DNA of 64,000 nucleotides from Streptomyces sp. DT2A-34 (GCF_030499515.1 NZ_JASTWJ010000001.1:4692001-4756000), one strand, 5' to 3'. Positions 9,330-19,039 are shown, numbered from the stretch's first letter. Notes: a model not told the origin generated them from the sequence alone. Translations and numbers: made by a program.

Positions 9330-11173
9330 TACGCGGCACCGTCCTTGCGCTCGTCGTCCACGATCTCGGCGTCCACGACGTCGTCGTCGGCGGCCTTGCC
9401 GCCCGCCGTGGCGCCCTCGGGACCGCCGGCGGCCTGCGCGCCTGCGTCGGCGTACATGGCCTGGCCGACCTTCTGCGAGACCGCGGCGACCTTCTCGGTG
9501 GCGGTGCGGATCTCGGCGGTGTCCTCGCCCTTGAGCGCGGTCTTCAGCTCCTCGACGGCGGCCTCGACCTCGGTCTTGACCTCGCCGGGGACCTTGTCCT
9601 CGTTGTCCTTGAGGAACTTCTCCGTCTGGTAGACGAGCTGCTCGCCCTGGTTGCGGGTCTCGGCGGCCTCGCGGCGGCGGTGGTCCTCCTCCGCGTACTG
9701 CTCGGCCTCCTGGCGCATGCGGTCGACCTCGTCCTTCGGCAGCGAGGAGCCGCCGGTGACGGTCATCTTCTGCTCCTTGCCCGTGCCCAGGTCCTTGGCG
9801 GTCACGTGCATGATGCCGTTGGCGTCGATGTCGAAGGCGACCTCGATCTGCGGGACACCGCGCGGGGCCGGCGGCAGACCGGTCAGCTCGAACATCCCGA
9901 GCTTCTTGTTGTACGCCGCGATCTCGCGCTCGCCCTGGTAGACCTGGATCTGCACGGACGGCTGGTTGTCCTCGGCCGTGGTGAAGATCTCGGACCGCTT
10001 GGTCGGGATCGTGGTGTTGCGCTCGATGAGCTTGGTCATGATGCCGCCCTTGGTCTCGATACCGAGGGACAGCGGGGTCACGTCGAGGAGCAGGACGTCC
10101 TTGACCTCACCCTTGAGGACACCGGCCTGGAGGGCGGCGCCGATGGCGACGACCTCGTCCGGGTTGACGCCCTTGTTGGCATCCTTGCCGCCGGTCAGCT
10201 CGCGCACGAGCTCGGCGACGGCGGGCATACGGGTGGAGCCACCGACGAGGACGACGTGGTCGATCTCGTTGATGGAGACGCCGGCGTCCTTCATAACGTT
10301 GAAGAACGGGGTCTTGCAGCGCTCCAGCAGATCGGCCGTCAGCTGCTGGAACTGAGCCCGGGTGAGCTTCTCGTCCAGGTGCAGCGGGCCCTCGGCGGAG
10401 GCGGTGATGTAGGGCAGGTTGATCGAGGTCTCGGTGGAGGAGGACAGCTCGATCTTGGCCTTCTCGGCAGCCTCACGCAGACGCTGGAGGGCCATCTTGT
10501 CCTTGGCGAGGTCCACGCCGTGACCGGACTTGAACTGCTGCACCAGGTAGTCGACGACGCGCTGGTCCCAGTCGTCACCACCGAGGTGGTTGTCACCGTT
10601 GGTGGCCTTCACCTCGACGACGCCGTCGCCGATCTCCAGCAGGGACACGTCGAAGGTGCCGCCACCGAGGTCGAAGACGAGGATCGTCTGGTCGTCCTTG
10701 TCGAGGCCGTAGGCGAGCGCGGCCGCGGTGGGCTCGTTGACGATACGCAGGACGTTCAGACCGGCGATCTCGCCGGCCTCCTTCGTCGCCTGGCGCTCGG
10801 AGTCGTTGAAGTACGCCGGGACGGTGATGACCGCGTCGGTCACCTTCTCGCCCAGGTAGGACTCGGCGTCCCGCTTCAGCTTCTGCAGGATGAAGGCGGA
10901 CATCTGCTGCGGGTTGAAGGGCTTCCCGTCGAGCTCCGTCTTCCAGTCGGTGCCCATGTGGCGCTTCACGGACCTGATGGTCCGGTCCACGTTGGTGACC
11001 GCCTGACGCTTGGCGACCTCGCCGACCAGCACTTCGCCGTTCTTCGCGAAGGCGACGACGGACGGCGTGGTCCTGGCACCCTCGGCGTTGGTGATGACGG
11101 TGGGCTCGCCGCCCTCCAGAACGCTGACGACGGAGTTAGTCGTGCCCAGGTCGATGCCGACCGCACGTGCCAT
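9329..11173 (-). CDS. dnaK: Chaperone DnaK (Hsp70)
   Basis: 614 residues from ATG 11173 ([20 protein letters not shown]), with GGAG upstream; the longer open frame to 11212 runs through the HAIR operator and is not the start. The ATPase-domain signatures ([36 protein letters not shown]) and the substrate-binding domain with its helical lid are complete. First gene of the heat-shock operon, controlled by HspR through the operators just upstream. Confidence 0.98.
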   Translation of the reverse strand: MARAVGIDLGTTNSVVSVLEGGEPTVITNAEGARTTPSVVAFAKNGEVLVGEVAKRQAVTNVDRTIRSVKRHMGTDWKTELDGKPFNPQQMSAFILQKLKRDAESYLGEKVTDAVITVPAYFNDSERQATKEAGEIAGLNVLRIVNEPTAAALAYGLDKDDQTILVFDLGGGTFDVSLLEIGDGVVEVKATNGDNHLGGDDWDQRVVDYLVQQFKSGHGVDLAKDKMALQRLREAAEKAKIELSSSTETSINLPYITASAEGPLHLDEKLTRAQFQQLTADLLERCKTPFFNVMKDAGVSINEIDHVVLVGGSTRMPAVAELVRELTGGKDANKGVNPDEVVAIGAALQAGVLKGEVKDVLLLDVTPLSLGIETKGGIMTKLIERNTTIPTKRSEIFTTAEDNQPSVQIQVYQGEREIAAYNKKLGMFELTGLPPAPRGVPQIEVAFDIDANGIMHVTAKDLGTGKEQKMTVTGGSSLPKDEVDRMRQEAEQYAEEDHRRREAAETRNQGEQLVYQTEKFLKDNEDKVPGEVKTEVEAAVEELKTALKGEDTAEIRTATEKVAAVSQKVGQAMYADAGAQAAGGPEGATAGGKAADDDVVDAEIVDDERKDGAA

Positions 11174-11192
11174 GGTTGATTCCTCCAGCTGA

Positions 11193-11213
11193 CTTGAGTG
11201 GAACGGACTCAAG
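11193..11213. promoter_or_regulatory. HAIR operator 1 for HspR
   Basis: Exact HAIR consensus: CTTGAGT (11193-11199), 7-bp spacer, ACTCAAG (11207-11213). The site lies 20-40 bp upstream of the dnaK start codon, where bound HspR would block transcription. Confidence 0.93.
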
Positions 11214-11244
11214 TGTGCATGACGGCCCCCGCCCGGTCAACAGA

Positions 11245-11265
11245 GCTGAGTCGACCCCACTCAAC
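11245..11265. promoter_or_regulatory. HAIR operator 2 for HspR (imperfect)
   Basis: GCTGAGT (11245-11251), 7-bp spacer, ACTCAAC (11259-11265). Spacing is the same as in operator 1, with one or two mismatches to CTTGAGT/ACTCAAG. It lies 31 bp further from dnaK and immediately after the stop of the next minus-strand gene. Confidence 0.75.
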
Positions 11266-11267
11266 TC

Positions 11268-12332
11268 TTATCCGTTCCTTACACGCAACTGGGCTCTGAC
11301 CTGCGTAGACGTGGCCTGAGCGGGCGGCCGAACGGCACCCCCCACGGGGAAAGAGGGGTGACGGCGGGGTGCGTAGGGCTTGACGAGCAGGAGTCCGAAT
11401 ACGGCGATGAGGGCGCCCGCCCCCACCCAGAACGCCCCCGACTCGGCAAGCCATCCCATGTGCACGAGAACGGCGACGAGTACCCCGGAGAAGGCCGCCA
11501 CCCCCAGGACGACGGTCGCGGCCGGCGGCGTGAGGCCGAGCCGGCGCAGGCGATGGGCGAGGTGGTCGGGGCCGCCCCGCGGCAGCGGCCGCCCGGCCAG
11601 CCGACGGGACAGCGCCACCAGGAGGACGTCGGCGGTGGCGAGCGCGGTGAGTGCGTAGAGCACGCCCATGCTCGACACCGGATCGTGGCCGGTACGGGTC
11701 ATGACGGCCGTCGACGCCAGCACGAACCCGACGAACAGGGATCCGCACGCCCCGAGCCCGACCCGCGCGGGATGCCAGTTGTGCATGAGGAAACCGGTCA
11801 GGGCGGCGGCCAGCACGCTCAGCAGCACGGCCAGTTCGTCCATCACCTCGGCCGCCGCCAGCAGTCCGACGCCGAACGCGGTGACGACCCCGACGGTGCC
11901 GGCCAGCCCGTCCGCATGGTCGAGCGCCTTGAAACCGAGGGCGACGAGGACGATCCAGCCGACGGCCGGCACCCCCAGCAGGAAGCCCGTCTCGCCGTAC
12001 GGCACCACGCAGGCCGCCGCCACGGCCGTACCGCCGACCAGGAACCGCGCCTTCACCCGCCGCACGTCGGCGACCAGCCCGAGCACGGCGACGGCGCCCG
12101 CGGCCATCAGCAGCCGCTCGATCTCCGGCCCCAGCGGGGCGAAGCCCGTCCACTCGCCCGCGGCGACGACCAGGCAGGTCACGAGCACGACCCCGGCACC
12201 GCCGAGCAACGGCAGCGGCCGCTGGCGCCGACGGTCGACGATGCCGAGGCGCAGGGCGGGCAGCCGGAGCAGCGCCGCGAGGAAGGCGGCGAGGAGTAGC
12301 GAGGTGGTGGCGGCTGCGATCCCGTAAAGCAC
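11268..12332 (-). CDS. WecA/MraY-like glycosyl-1-phosphate transferase homologue, active site eroded
   Basis: 354 residues, about ten hydrophobic segments, polytopic as in the MraY/WecA/TagO family (glycosyltransferase 4). Family landmarks are recognisable but altered: the DDxxD-type loop reads GLVADVRRV, the NxxNxxDGxDGL motif reads KALDHADGLAG, and the loop that is normally GDxGS reads GACGSLFVGF. Catalytic or metal-binding Asp are therefore missing at each position. The C-terminal tail is basic. It could be a non-catalytic paralogue or a divergent enzyme. It ends 3 bp from the outer HAIR operator of dnaK. Confidence 0.65.
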   Translation of the reverse strand: MLYGIAAATTSLLLAAFLAALLRLPALRLGIVDRRRQRPLPLLGGAGVVLVTCLVVAAGEWTGFAPLGPEIERLLMAAGAVAVLGLVADVRRVKARFLVGGTAVAAACVVPYGETGFLLGVPAVGWIVLVALGFKALDHADGLAGTVGVVTAFGVGLLAAAEVMDELAVLLSVLAAALTGFLMHNWHPARVGLGACGSLFVGFVLASTAVMTRTGHDPVSSMGVLYALTALATADVLLVALSRRLAGRPLPRGGPDHLAHRLRRLGLTPPAATVVLGVAAFSGVLVAVLVHMGWLAESGAFWVGAGALIAVFGLLLVKPYAPRRHPSFPVGGAVRPPAQATSTQVRAQLRVRNG

Positions 12333-12479
12333 GGGGCTAGGTTAGTGCCGTATATACCATTTCGGGATGAATAACACGATCGGTTCTTAAGGCAACCCTC
12401 AGCGACTCACATCACTCCGCACCTGGCTACAGTGCGGCAGAGGATGCGGGTAGTCTCAGACAGACTGAATAAGTTACCG

Positions 12480-12505
12480 CTCAGTAATGTCCTCTCAGTA
12501 ATGTC
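12480..12505. promoter_or_regulatory. Direct repeat CTCAGTAATGTC x2 upstream of the Fe-S oxidoreductase
   Basis: CTCAGTAATGTC occurs at 12480-12491 and 12494-12505, 14 bp apart, 47-72 bp before the start codon. The first copy also lies in a small palindrome, TTAC-N6-GTAA (12474-12487). It is a probable operator; the regulator is unknown. Confidence 0.45.
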
Positions 12506-12551
12506 GAGGCACCCCCTCGAACCACCCCTCGCAGGCCCGAGGAGCCCCGAA

Positions 12552-14834
12552 ATGCAACTCGCCGCGATCATCGTGTCGCTGGTGCTGACCGTGGTCGGCG
12601 TTGCGCTGCTCGCACGCGCCATCGGCCAGTTCGTCCGGTACTTCAAGCTCGGCCAGCCCGTGCCCGCCGGCACCCGGACCGACAACCCCTACCAGCGCAG
12701 TGTGACCCTGGTGCGGGAGTTCCTCGGCCACACCCGGATGAACCGGTGGGGCATCGTCGGCTTCGCCCACTGGTTCGTGGCCGTCGGCTTCCTGACGCTG
12801 CCGCCCACCCTGGCCCAGGCCTTCGGCCAGCTCTTCCAGGCCGACTGGACGCTGCCGATCATCGGCGGGTTCCTGCCGTTCGAGCTGTACATCGAGTTCA
12901 TCGGCGTGATGACCATCCTGGGCATCGCCGTCCTGATGGTCATCCGCCTGCTGAGCCTGCCGTCCCGGGCGGGCCGCAAGTCGCGCTTCGCGGGCTCCAA
13001 GGCCGGCCAGGCGTACTTCGTCGAGTACGTCATCCTCACCATCGGCCTCGCGATCTACGTGCTGCGCGGCCTGGAGGGTGCGATCCACCACGTGGAGCAC
13101 TACGAGGCCGCGTACTTCGCCTCGTATCCGCTGGTCCTGGCCTTCAAGGGCCTGAGCGTCTCCACCCTCCAGACCCTGATCTACTTCACCGCGATGGTGA
13201 AGATCAGCACCTCGTTCATCTGGATGATCGTGGTCTCGCTCAACACCAACATGGGTGTGGCCTGGCACCGCTTCCTGGGCTTCCCGAACATCTGGTTCAA
13301 GCGCAACGCGACGGGTGAGACCGCCCTCGGCGCCCTCCAGCCGATGACCTCCGGCGGCAAGCCGATCGACTTCACCGACCCCGGCGAGGACGACGTCTTC
13401 GGTGTCTCCCAGGTCGAGCAGTTCTCCTGGAAGGGCCTGCTGGACTTCTCCACCTGCACCGAGTGCGGTCGCTGCCAGTCGCAGTGCCCCGCCTGGAACA
13501 CCGGCAAGCCGCTCTCCCCCAAGCTCCTGATCATGTCGCTGCGCGACCACGCGCACGCCAAGGCGCCGTACCTGCTGGCCGGCGGCGGCAAGACCATGGA
13601 GGGCGAGGAGAAGGCCTCCGAGGAGCAGCTCAAGGACGTCCCCGCGGCCGCCCTCGCGGAGGCCGAGCGCCCCCTGATCGGCACCGTCGAGGAGAACGGC
13701 GTCATCGACCCGGACGTCCTGTGGTCCTGCACCACCTGCGGCGCCTGCGTCGAGCAGTGCCCGGTGGACATCGAGCACATCGACCACATCGTCGACATGC
13801 GCCGCTACCAGGTGATGATCGAGTCCGCGTTCCCGTCCGAGGCGGGCACGATGCTCAAGAACCTGGAGAAGAAGGGCAACCCCTGGGGCCTGGCGAAGAA
13901 GCAGCGCCTGGAGTGGCTGAAGGAAGTCGACTTCGAGGTGCCGGTCGTCGGCAAGGACATCGAGGACCTCACCGAGGTCGAGTACCTGTACTGGGTCGGC
14001 TGTGCCGGCGCCCTGGAGGACCGGGCGAAGAAGACCACCAAGGCCTTCGCCGAGCTGCTGCACATGGCGGGCGTGAAGTTCGCGATCATGGGCGGCGACG
14101 AGAAGTGCACCGGTGACTCCGCCCGCCGCCTCGGCAACGAGCCCCTGTTCCAGGAGCTCGGCATGGAGAACGTCATGGCCCTGAACATGGCGTTCGGCGA
14201 GGAGATGGACGACGAGGGCAACGTCACGCCCGAGTCGAAGAAGCCGAAGTCGGCGAAGAAGATCGTCGCCACCTGCCCGCACTGCCTCAACACGATCGGC
14301 AACGAGTACCCGCAGATCGGCGGCGACTACGAGGTCATCCACCACACCCAGCTGCTCCAGCACCTGGTGGACGAGGGCAAGCTGGTCCCGGTGACCCCGG
14401 TCGAGGGCATCATCACCTACCACGACCCCTGCTACCTGGGCCGCCACAACAAGATCTACACGCCCCCGCGCGAGATCATCGCCAGCGTCCCGGGCATCCG
14501 CAACGAGGAGATGCACCGCCACAAGGAGCGCGGCTTCTGCTGTGGCGCCGGTGGTGCGCGGATGTGGATGGAGGAGCGGATCGGCAAGCGCATCAACAAC
14601 GAGCGCGTCGATGAAGCTCTCTCGGTCAACCCGGACATCGTCTCGACGGCCTGCCCGTTCTGCCTCGTCATGCTGACCGACTCGGTCAACGGCAAGAAGA
14701 ACGACGGCAAGGCCAAGGAGTCCATCCAGGTCGTGGACGTCGCCCAGCTGCTGCTGGAGTCGGTCAAGACGCCGGTGGACCCCGAGGACACGGCGGAGAC
14801 GGAGAGCGAGCCGGAGCCCGAGCCGGTGAAGTAG
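12552..14834 (+). CDS. EtfD-like membrane (Fe-S) oxidoreductase with CCG domains
   Basis: 760 residues from ATG 12552; an upstream in-frame ATG at 12432 lies in the promoter region. Order: N-terminal membrane domain of several helices (about residues 1-240, nitrate-reductase-gamma-like), two [4Fe-4S] ferredoxin motifs (CTECGRCQSQCP near 300 and CTTCGACVEQCP near 392), then two cysteine-rich CCG domains (CPHC near 574; GFCCGAGGARMW near 660 and CPFC near 700). The arrangement matches mycobacterial EtfD, which passes electrons from electron-transferring flavoprotein of fatty-acid oxidation into the quinone pool. That role is inferred here. The acidic C-terminal tail is not conserved. Confidence 0.85.
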   Translation: MQLAAIIVSLVLTVVGVALLARAIGQFVRYFKLGQPVPAGTRTDNPYQRSVTLVREFLGHTRMNRWGIVGFAHWFVAVGFLTLPPTLAQAFGQLFQADWTLPIIGGFLPFELYIEFIGVMTILGIAVLMVIRLLSLPSRAGRKSRFAGSKAGQAYFVEYVILTIGLAIYVLRGLEGAIHHVEHYEAAYFASYPLVLAFKGLSVSTLQTLIYFTAMVKISTSFIWMIVVSLNTNMGVAWHRFLGFPNIWFKRNATGETALGALQPMTSGGKPIDFTDPGEDDVFGVSQVEQFSWKGLLDFSTCTECGRCQSQCPAWNTGKPLSPKLLIMSLRDHAHAKAPYLLAGGGKTMEGEEKASEEQLKDVPAAALAEAERPLIGTVEENGVIDPDVLWSCTTCGACVEQCPVDIEHIDHIVDMRRYQVMIESAFPSEAGTMLKNLEKKGNPWGLAKKQRLEWLKEVDFEVPVVGKDIEDLTEVEYLYWVGCAGALEDRAKKTTKAFAELLHMAGVKFAIMGGDEKCTGDSARRLGNEPLFQELGMENVMALNMAFGEEMDDEGNVTPESKKPKSAKKIVATCPHCLNTIGNEYPQIGGDYEVIHHTQLLQHLVDEGKLVPVTPVEGIITYHDPCYLGRHNKIYTPPREIIASVPGIRNEEMHRHKERGFCCGAGGARMWMEERIGKRINNERVDEALSVNPDIVSTACPFCLVMLTDSVNGKKNDGKAKESIQVVDVAQLLLESVKTPVDPEDTAETESEPEPEPVK

Positions 14835-14850
14835 CCGCTACGGCCGCCCC

Positions 14851-14883
14851 GGCGCCCCCTGTCCACATCGGGCAGGGGGCGCC
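14851..14883. terminator. Bidirectional terminator between convergent genes
   Basis: GGCGCCCCCTG (14851-14861) pairs perfectly with CAGGGGGCGCC (14873-14883) across an 11-base loop. It serves the Fe-S oxidoreductase on the left and the membrane protein gene on the right. Confidence 0.75.
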
Positions 14884-14891
14884 GTCGTACG

Positions 14892-15803
14892 TCAGCCGAT
14901 GCTGCGGACCGAGGTGAAGACGTGGCCCAGCAGAACGAGGAGGAACGCGCCGAGGACGCAGAGCATCTGGGGGACGCTCGGGGTCTGCCCCAGCAGCAGG
15001 GGAAGCCATCCCCAGAGCAGCGCCCCTGCCAGCACCGCGCGCACGGTCTGGAGCGGGGCCGACCAGGCCAGTTCCTGGAGGTCGTCGGCGTCGGGCACGA
15101 GGGTGAACACAAGGCCCAGGACGGCGCCGATGAGCCCGATGACGACGAAGGCGATCACCGACCCGGTGCCCAACTCGTCGTCCTGGAAGGCACTCCAGCG
15201 ATTCCCGGCGAGCGCGTGCAGGTCCTTGCTCTCGTTGGCGTAACCGCCGAGCTCCGGCGCGGACCGGGCCCACAGGACGTCGATCTCGGTTCCCTGGCGC
15301 GGCTTCTCGTACGTGTAGGCACCGCGCACGGTGAGCCGCTCGGCACCGCCGGGCACGGAGACCACCAGCCGTGACGCGTACCCCTTCACGCCGCCTTCGC
15401 CGTCGGACTCCTCGCGGGTCGACTGCCGCTCCATGACCCTCGCGCTGCTGACCTCGGCACCCGCGTCGCGCAGGGCGTCGAGCTTCTCCCCCGCGTTGGC
15501 GGAGGTGAGCAGGGCGACGAAGAACACGGCGGAGGAGAACGTCACGAGCAGCCAGACCGCCCCCGTGCGGAGCTTGACCCAGACGTCGCCCGTGAACGTG
15601 TCGTCGTCGGGCTCGTCGCGCAGCACCCACAGCGCGATCGCACGCACCACCGCACATCCCGCGGCGACGGCGCCCCAGACGAGGGGCCCGTGCCAGGGCC
15701 GCGACATGGCGGTCGCCCCCAGCAGCCACGTACACGCGACGGCCGTCGCGATCCACCCCGCCGACGCGCACAGCCGTACGATCCACACCAGCGCAGTACC
15801 CAT
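14892..15803 (-). CDS. Polytopic membrane protein with extracytoplasmic domain, unknown function
   Basis: 303 residues from ATG 15803, with GGGGGAGGG just upstream. Three N-terminal helices, then an external beta-rich domain (about residues 110-215), then three C-terminal helices. The layout resembles DUF3592-type membrane proteins, and the strand YASRLVVSVPGGAERLTVRG fits such a domain. It is convergent with the Fe-S gene and divergent from the zinc-ribbon gene. Confidence 0.7.
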   Translation of the reverse strand: MGTALVWIVRLCASAGWIATAVACTWLLGATAMSRPWHGPLVWGAVAAGCAVVRAIALWVLRDEPDDDTFTGDVWVKLRTGAVWLLVTFSSAVFFVALLTSANAGEKLDALRDAGAEVSSARVMERQSTREESDGEGGVKGYASRLVVSVPGGAERLTVRGAYTYEKPRQGTEIDVLWARSAPELGGYANESKDLHALAGNRWSAFQDDELGTGSVIAFVVIGLIGAVLGLVFTLVPDADDLQELAWSAPLQTVRAVLAGALLWGWLPLLLGQTPSVPQMLCVLGAFLLVLLGHVFTSVRSIG

Positions 15804-15880
15804 GTGCCCTCCCCCGAGGGGCGTCCCCCTCGCCCGCCGCGGGCACTGTACGGCAGGAACCAATCGGAAAGGACCCAAGC

Positions 15881-16177
15881 GTGATCATTTTCGGTACCAA
15901 GGGCTACCTCTACCAGCTGGCGATACTCACGCTGGTGTGCGGCCAGTGCGGGAACCCCGCCGCGCACACGCTCAGGAAGCGCGTCACGAAGTTCACGCTG
16001 TTCTTCGTGCCGCTGTTCCCGATCTCGACGAAGTACGCGACGCAGTGCACCTTCTGCGGCGCCGACCAGAAGGTGCCCCAGGAGCAGGCGGAGCAGCTCC
16101 AGACGCAGGCCGCCGCCGGTGGCGGGCACGGCGGTCAGCAGCAGTACGGGCAGTCGCAGCAGCCGTACCAGTCCTGA
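15881..16177 (+). CDS. Zinc-ribbon domain protein
   Basis: 98 residues from GTG 15881 behind GGAAAGG. A hydrophobic start, then two Cys pairs (CGQC about residues 20-23; CTFC about 57-60) forming a treble-clef/zinc-ribbon, then a Gln/Gly-rich tail. This is a widespread small actinobacterial protein without assigned role. Its GC3 and codon use match the neighbours. Confidence 0.85.
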   Translation: MIIFGTKGYLYQLAILTLVCGQCGNPAAHTLRKRVTKFTLFFVPLFPISTKYATQCTFCGADQKVPQEQAEQLQTQAAAGGGHGGQQQYGQSQQPYQS

Positions 16178-16189
16178 CCCCCTGCGCCG

Positions 16190-16936
16190 TTACGACCTCG
16201 GCTGCTTGGAACCGTTCACCGCGTCAGCGGCGTGCCGGGGGCCGGGCCGCGACGAGAACTGGCCGACGAGCTCGCGAAAGCAGATCAGGGCGGTGATCGG
16301 CGGAATTCCGACGACCACCATCGCGAGCAGAGAATGCGGTGACTGGCCGATGCACAATGCCACCGCCGTGCCGGAGGAGACGAGCATGACGGCCCAGGAC
16401 CGGCGGGCGGTTCGGCGCTGAACGGCTGCCCGCAGAATGGACAGCCCTGCCAGCAGCCACGGCCCGTACACCGTCAAGGGCCACCAATGGGCCAGCTTCG
16501 GCGAGACCACGAGCAGCGCGATGGAGCGCAGCTGATCGTACGAATACGAAATGGACCAGGTGAGCATCGTGCCCGCACACAGGGTGATGAGTGTGACCAG
16601 GACCGCGACGGTGATGATCTTCGGGTTTTTGGGAAGGACGTGAGCGCTGGGCTGAGGCCGCCGTCGGTGGACCGGGCGGGGCAGCGGCCTGTCGCTGTCC
16701 GGCGCGGGCGGAGCGGGAGCCGGGGCGGAAGCAGGATCCAGGCCCTGCCCCGTCAGCCCCGTCAGACCCGGCACCGTCAGGCCCTGCGTCGTGTTCAGCA
16801 TCTGGGCGAGCTCTTCATCCAGATCCCAGCCGCCCGACGACGAGATCGCCGAATCAGGGACGTGCCACAGGTTCTGCATGTCGAGCTGTTGCGTGTAATG
16901 AGGCTGTTCGTCGACCGCCTCGTAGTCGGTGCGCAT
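16190..16936 (-). CDS. DUF2637 domain membrane protein
   Basis: 248 residues. A soluble acidic/proline-rich N-terminus, then a four-helix DUF2637 membrane domain (from about residue 108, ITVAVLVTLITLCAGTM). DUF2637 proteins are known mainly from Streptomyces, often on plasmids or integrative elements near spread/transfer genes, although this copy lies among chromosomal genes. The start is 2 bp after the stop of the 61-residue gene, indicating one operon. Confidence 0.8.
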   Translation of the reverse strand: MRTDYEAVDEQPHYTQQLDMQNLWHVPDSAISSSGGWDLDEELAQMLNTTQGLTVPGLTGLTGQGLDPASAPAPAPPAPDSDRPLPRPVHRRRPQPSAHVLPKNPKIITVAVLVTLITLCAGTMLTWSISYSYDQLRSIALLVVSPKLAHWWPLTVYGPWLLAGLSILRAAVQRRTARRSWAVMLVSSGTAVALCIGQSPHSLLAMVVVGIPPITALICFRELVGQFSSRPGPRHAADAVNGSKQPRS

Positions 16937-16938
16937 TT

Positions 16939-17124
16939 CTAGAACCCCTCCCCCTCCATCGCGGCCCGAAGATATTCACTCTCCATACGGCTGATGGTTC
17001 TGAGAAAGTCGTCGAGCAGATCGGAGCAGTGCGTGATGCCTTCCGCAGCGGTCTGATCAACCGCCTGCCGCAAGCGGAACGGATGATCATCATCTGCATG
17101 TGTTTCCCGCCAAGTCACGCCCAC
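16939..17124 (-). CDS. Small hypothetical protein preceding the DUF2637 gene
   Basis: 61 residues from a GTG at 17124 (a second GTG follows six bases later), helical and acidic, with no signal or membrane segment. Its stop lies 2 bp before the DUF2637 start, so translation is probably coupled. I do not recognise a family. The adjacent 17125-17245 holds no gene. Confidence 0.7.
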   Translation of the reverse strand: MGVTWRETHADDDHPFRLRQAVDQTAAEGITHCSDLLDDFLRTISRMESEYLRAAMEGEGF

Positions 17125-17245
17125 TCAACGAGCGCCACGCCGTGCAGGACATCTGGCATTCGGGGGAATATCCGTCAACGGTGATTATCTGGAATATCCG
17201 CGGCAGGGCCCGGACGGTGAAATTAAGAATATGTGTGATGCGGTG

Positions 17246-18484
17246 TTATTGATATCCGGCAGTCCGGTTCCGGAAGATCACGGCGAGGGCGGGGCCGGTG
17301 GCGAGGAGGAGGGCGAGGGCGGCGTAGCCGTGGGTGAGGGTGGCCAGGGAGGCGACGGCGGCGACCAGCAGCGGGCCGCCCGCGTCGCCGAGTTCGCGGC
17401 CCAGCTCGGCGGAGCCCATGGTCTGGCCGAGCCGTTCGGCGGGCGTGGAGGCGGCCAGGGCGGCGAACCCGAGCGGGGTGATCAGGCCGGTGCCGACGCC
17501 GATCAGCGTGGCGGCGAGGAGGACGCCGGCCAGGCCGGGCAGCATCGCCGAGGCCAGTCCCGCCGCCGTGATCAGCAGCCCGGCGGTGAGGCCGGTGCGT
17601 GCGGTGAGGCGGCCGTCGTCCAGGGCCCGCCCGGCCTTCGGCTGTACGACGGCCGCGCAGGCCGCCAGTACCGACACCGCGGCGCCGGTCGCGACCGTGC
17701 CGAGCCCGGCGGCGGCGCCGGAGACCGGCAGGAAACCGACGCCGACGGAGAGGGCGGCGGTCGCACCGGCCAGGGCGGCCGTGGGACGGACGAAGGCCGG
17801 GTCGGCCAGGCGCCGGGCCAGGTCCAGTACCGTCTGCCGCTGCTTGGGCAGCGGGGGGACGTGCGGGACGGCGAGCGCGGCCCAGAGCGCGACCGCCGCG
17901 CCGAGTACCGCGAGCACGGTGAACAGCAGTCGTAGGCCGCCGGCCCACACCAGGACGCCGCCGAGCAGCGGGCCCAGGGTGTAGCCGATGGACTTGTAGA
18001 AGCCGTAACTGCCGAACGCCCGCCCGTGCTTGGCCGCCGGGTTCAGCCGGGCGACCAGCGCGGACGCGGACGGTGAGAACGCCGAGGCCGCGGCGCCCTG
18101 ACCGAGCCGGGCGGCCCAGAGCCAGCCGGGGCTGTCGGCGACGACGTACGCGGCGGAGGCCAGCGCGAACGCGACGAGGCCGCCGAGCAGCACCGGACGC
18201 GCCCCGATCCGGTCGGCGAGCGTGCCGAAGAGCGGCTTGAGCACGACCTCGGCACCGTCGTACAGCGCGAGCAGGCCGCCGAGGACCAGCAGGGAGGTCA
18301 CGGCGTCGTCGGAGTACCCGCCGAGGTTGGCGGCGATGCCGTGCGCACCGAAGGCGGTGGTGAAGCCGGCGGCGTAGAGGGGCCACATCTGGGGGGCGGG
18401 GGTGGCGGCATGGGCTGGGGCGGGTTGCCCGGGCAGCCCTTGAGCCGCTCGCCGTCCGCCACGGCCTCCGGCGTTCCTGGTCAC
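17246..18484 (-). CDS. MFS transporter
   Basis: 412 residues with twelve predicted hydrophobic spans in two halves. The major-facilitator cytoplasmic loop after span 2 is visible as GTLADRIGARPVLLGG, with the related GRALDDGRLTARTGLT between halves. Likely drug or metabolite efflux; the substrate cannot be told. It is divergent from the GNAT gene 60 bp away. The open frame on the minus strand that extends further out (to 18569) is a different, shadow frame. Confidence 0.9.
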   Translation of the reverse strand: MTRNAGGRGGRRAAQGLPGQPAPAHAATPAPQMWPLYAAGFTTAFGAHGIAANLGGYSDDAVTSLLVLGGLLALYDGAEVVLKPLFGTLADRIGARPVLLGGLVAFALASAAYVVADSPGWLWAARLGQGAAASAFSPSASALVARLNPAAKHGRAFGSYGFYKSIGYTLGPLLGGVLVWAGGLRLLFTVLAVLGAAVALWAALAVPHVPPLPKQRQTVLDLARRLADPAFVRPTAALAGATAALSVGVGFLPVSGAAAGLGTVATGAAVSVLAACAAVVQPKAGRALDDGRLTARTGLTAGLLITAAGLASAMLPGLAGVLLAATLIGVGTGLITPLGFAALAASTPAERLGQTMGSAELGRELGDAGGPLLVAAVASLATLTHGYAALALLLATGPALAVIFRNRTAGYQ

Positions 18485-18567
18485 ACAGCGGAACGTAGCA
18501 ACCGTTCCATCCCCCAGGGGAGGGGTACGGCCGGGCAGGAACCGTCGTGCGCGCTAGCGTGGTGATC

Positions 18568-19008
18568 ATGGCGGACTATGGGATTCGGCAGGCCTCGGTG
18601 TCGGACGTCGAGGCGGTGGCCGAGTTGCGTGCCGTGGTGCTGCGGGCGGATCTGGAACGGCTCGGGCGGTACGACGAGCAGCGGGTGCGGCAGCGGCTGC
18701 GGGACGGCTTCGATCCGGCCCACACCTGGGTGATCGAGGTGGGCGCGGCGTTCGCCGGCTGTGTGGCGCTGCGGCCGGCCGAGGACGCCCACTGGCTGGA
18801 GCACTTCTATCTGGCCCCGCACCTTCAGGGCAGCGGTATCGGCTCGGGAGTGCTGCGCGAGCTGCTGGAGCGGTGCGACCGCCGCGGTGTCCTCGTCCGG
18901 TTGAACGTCCTGCGGGGCAGTGCGGCGCAACGGCTGTACGAGCGGCACGGGTTCACCGTCGAGACCGAGGACGCGGTGGACGTGTTCATGGTGCGCGAGC
19001 TGTGCTGA
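18568..19008 (+). CDS. GNAT family N-acetyltransferase
   Basis: About 146 residues. The acetyl-CoA-binding motif A is clear (HFYLAPHLQGSGIGSGVLRE, Q/RxxGxG/A), with the motif B segment RLNVLRGSAAQRLYERHGF. MADYGIRQAS from ATG 18568 is the natural N-terminus; GTG codons at 18547 and 18562 are alternatives. The acceptor substrate is unknown. Stand-alone gene. Confidence 0.88.
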   Translation: MADYGIRQASVSDVEAVAELRAVVLRADLERLGRYDEQRVRQRLRDGFDPAHTWVIEVGAAFAGCVALRPAEDAHWLEHFYLAPHLQGSGIGSGVLRELLERCDRRGVLVRLNVLRGSAAQRLYERHGFTVETEDAVDVFMVRELC

Positions 19009-19039
19009 CGGCGGTCAGCGGGGACCGGCTGCGGCGCCG

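Noticed and set aside
9680..11179. 499-codon plus-strand frame opposite dnaK
   Set aside because: Antisense shadow; dnaK is unambiguous.
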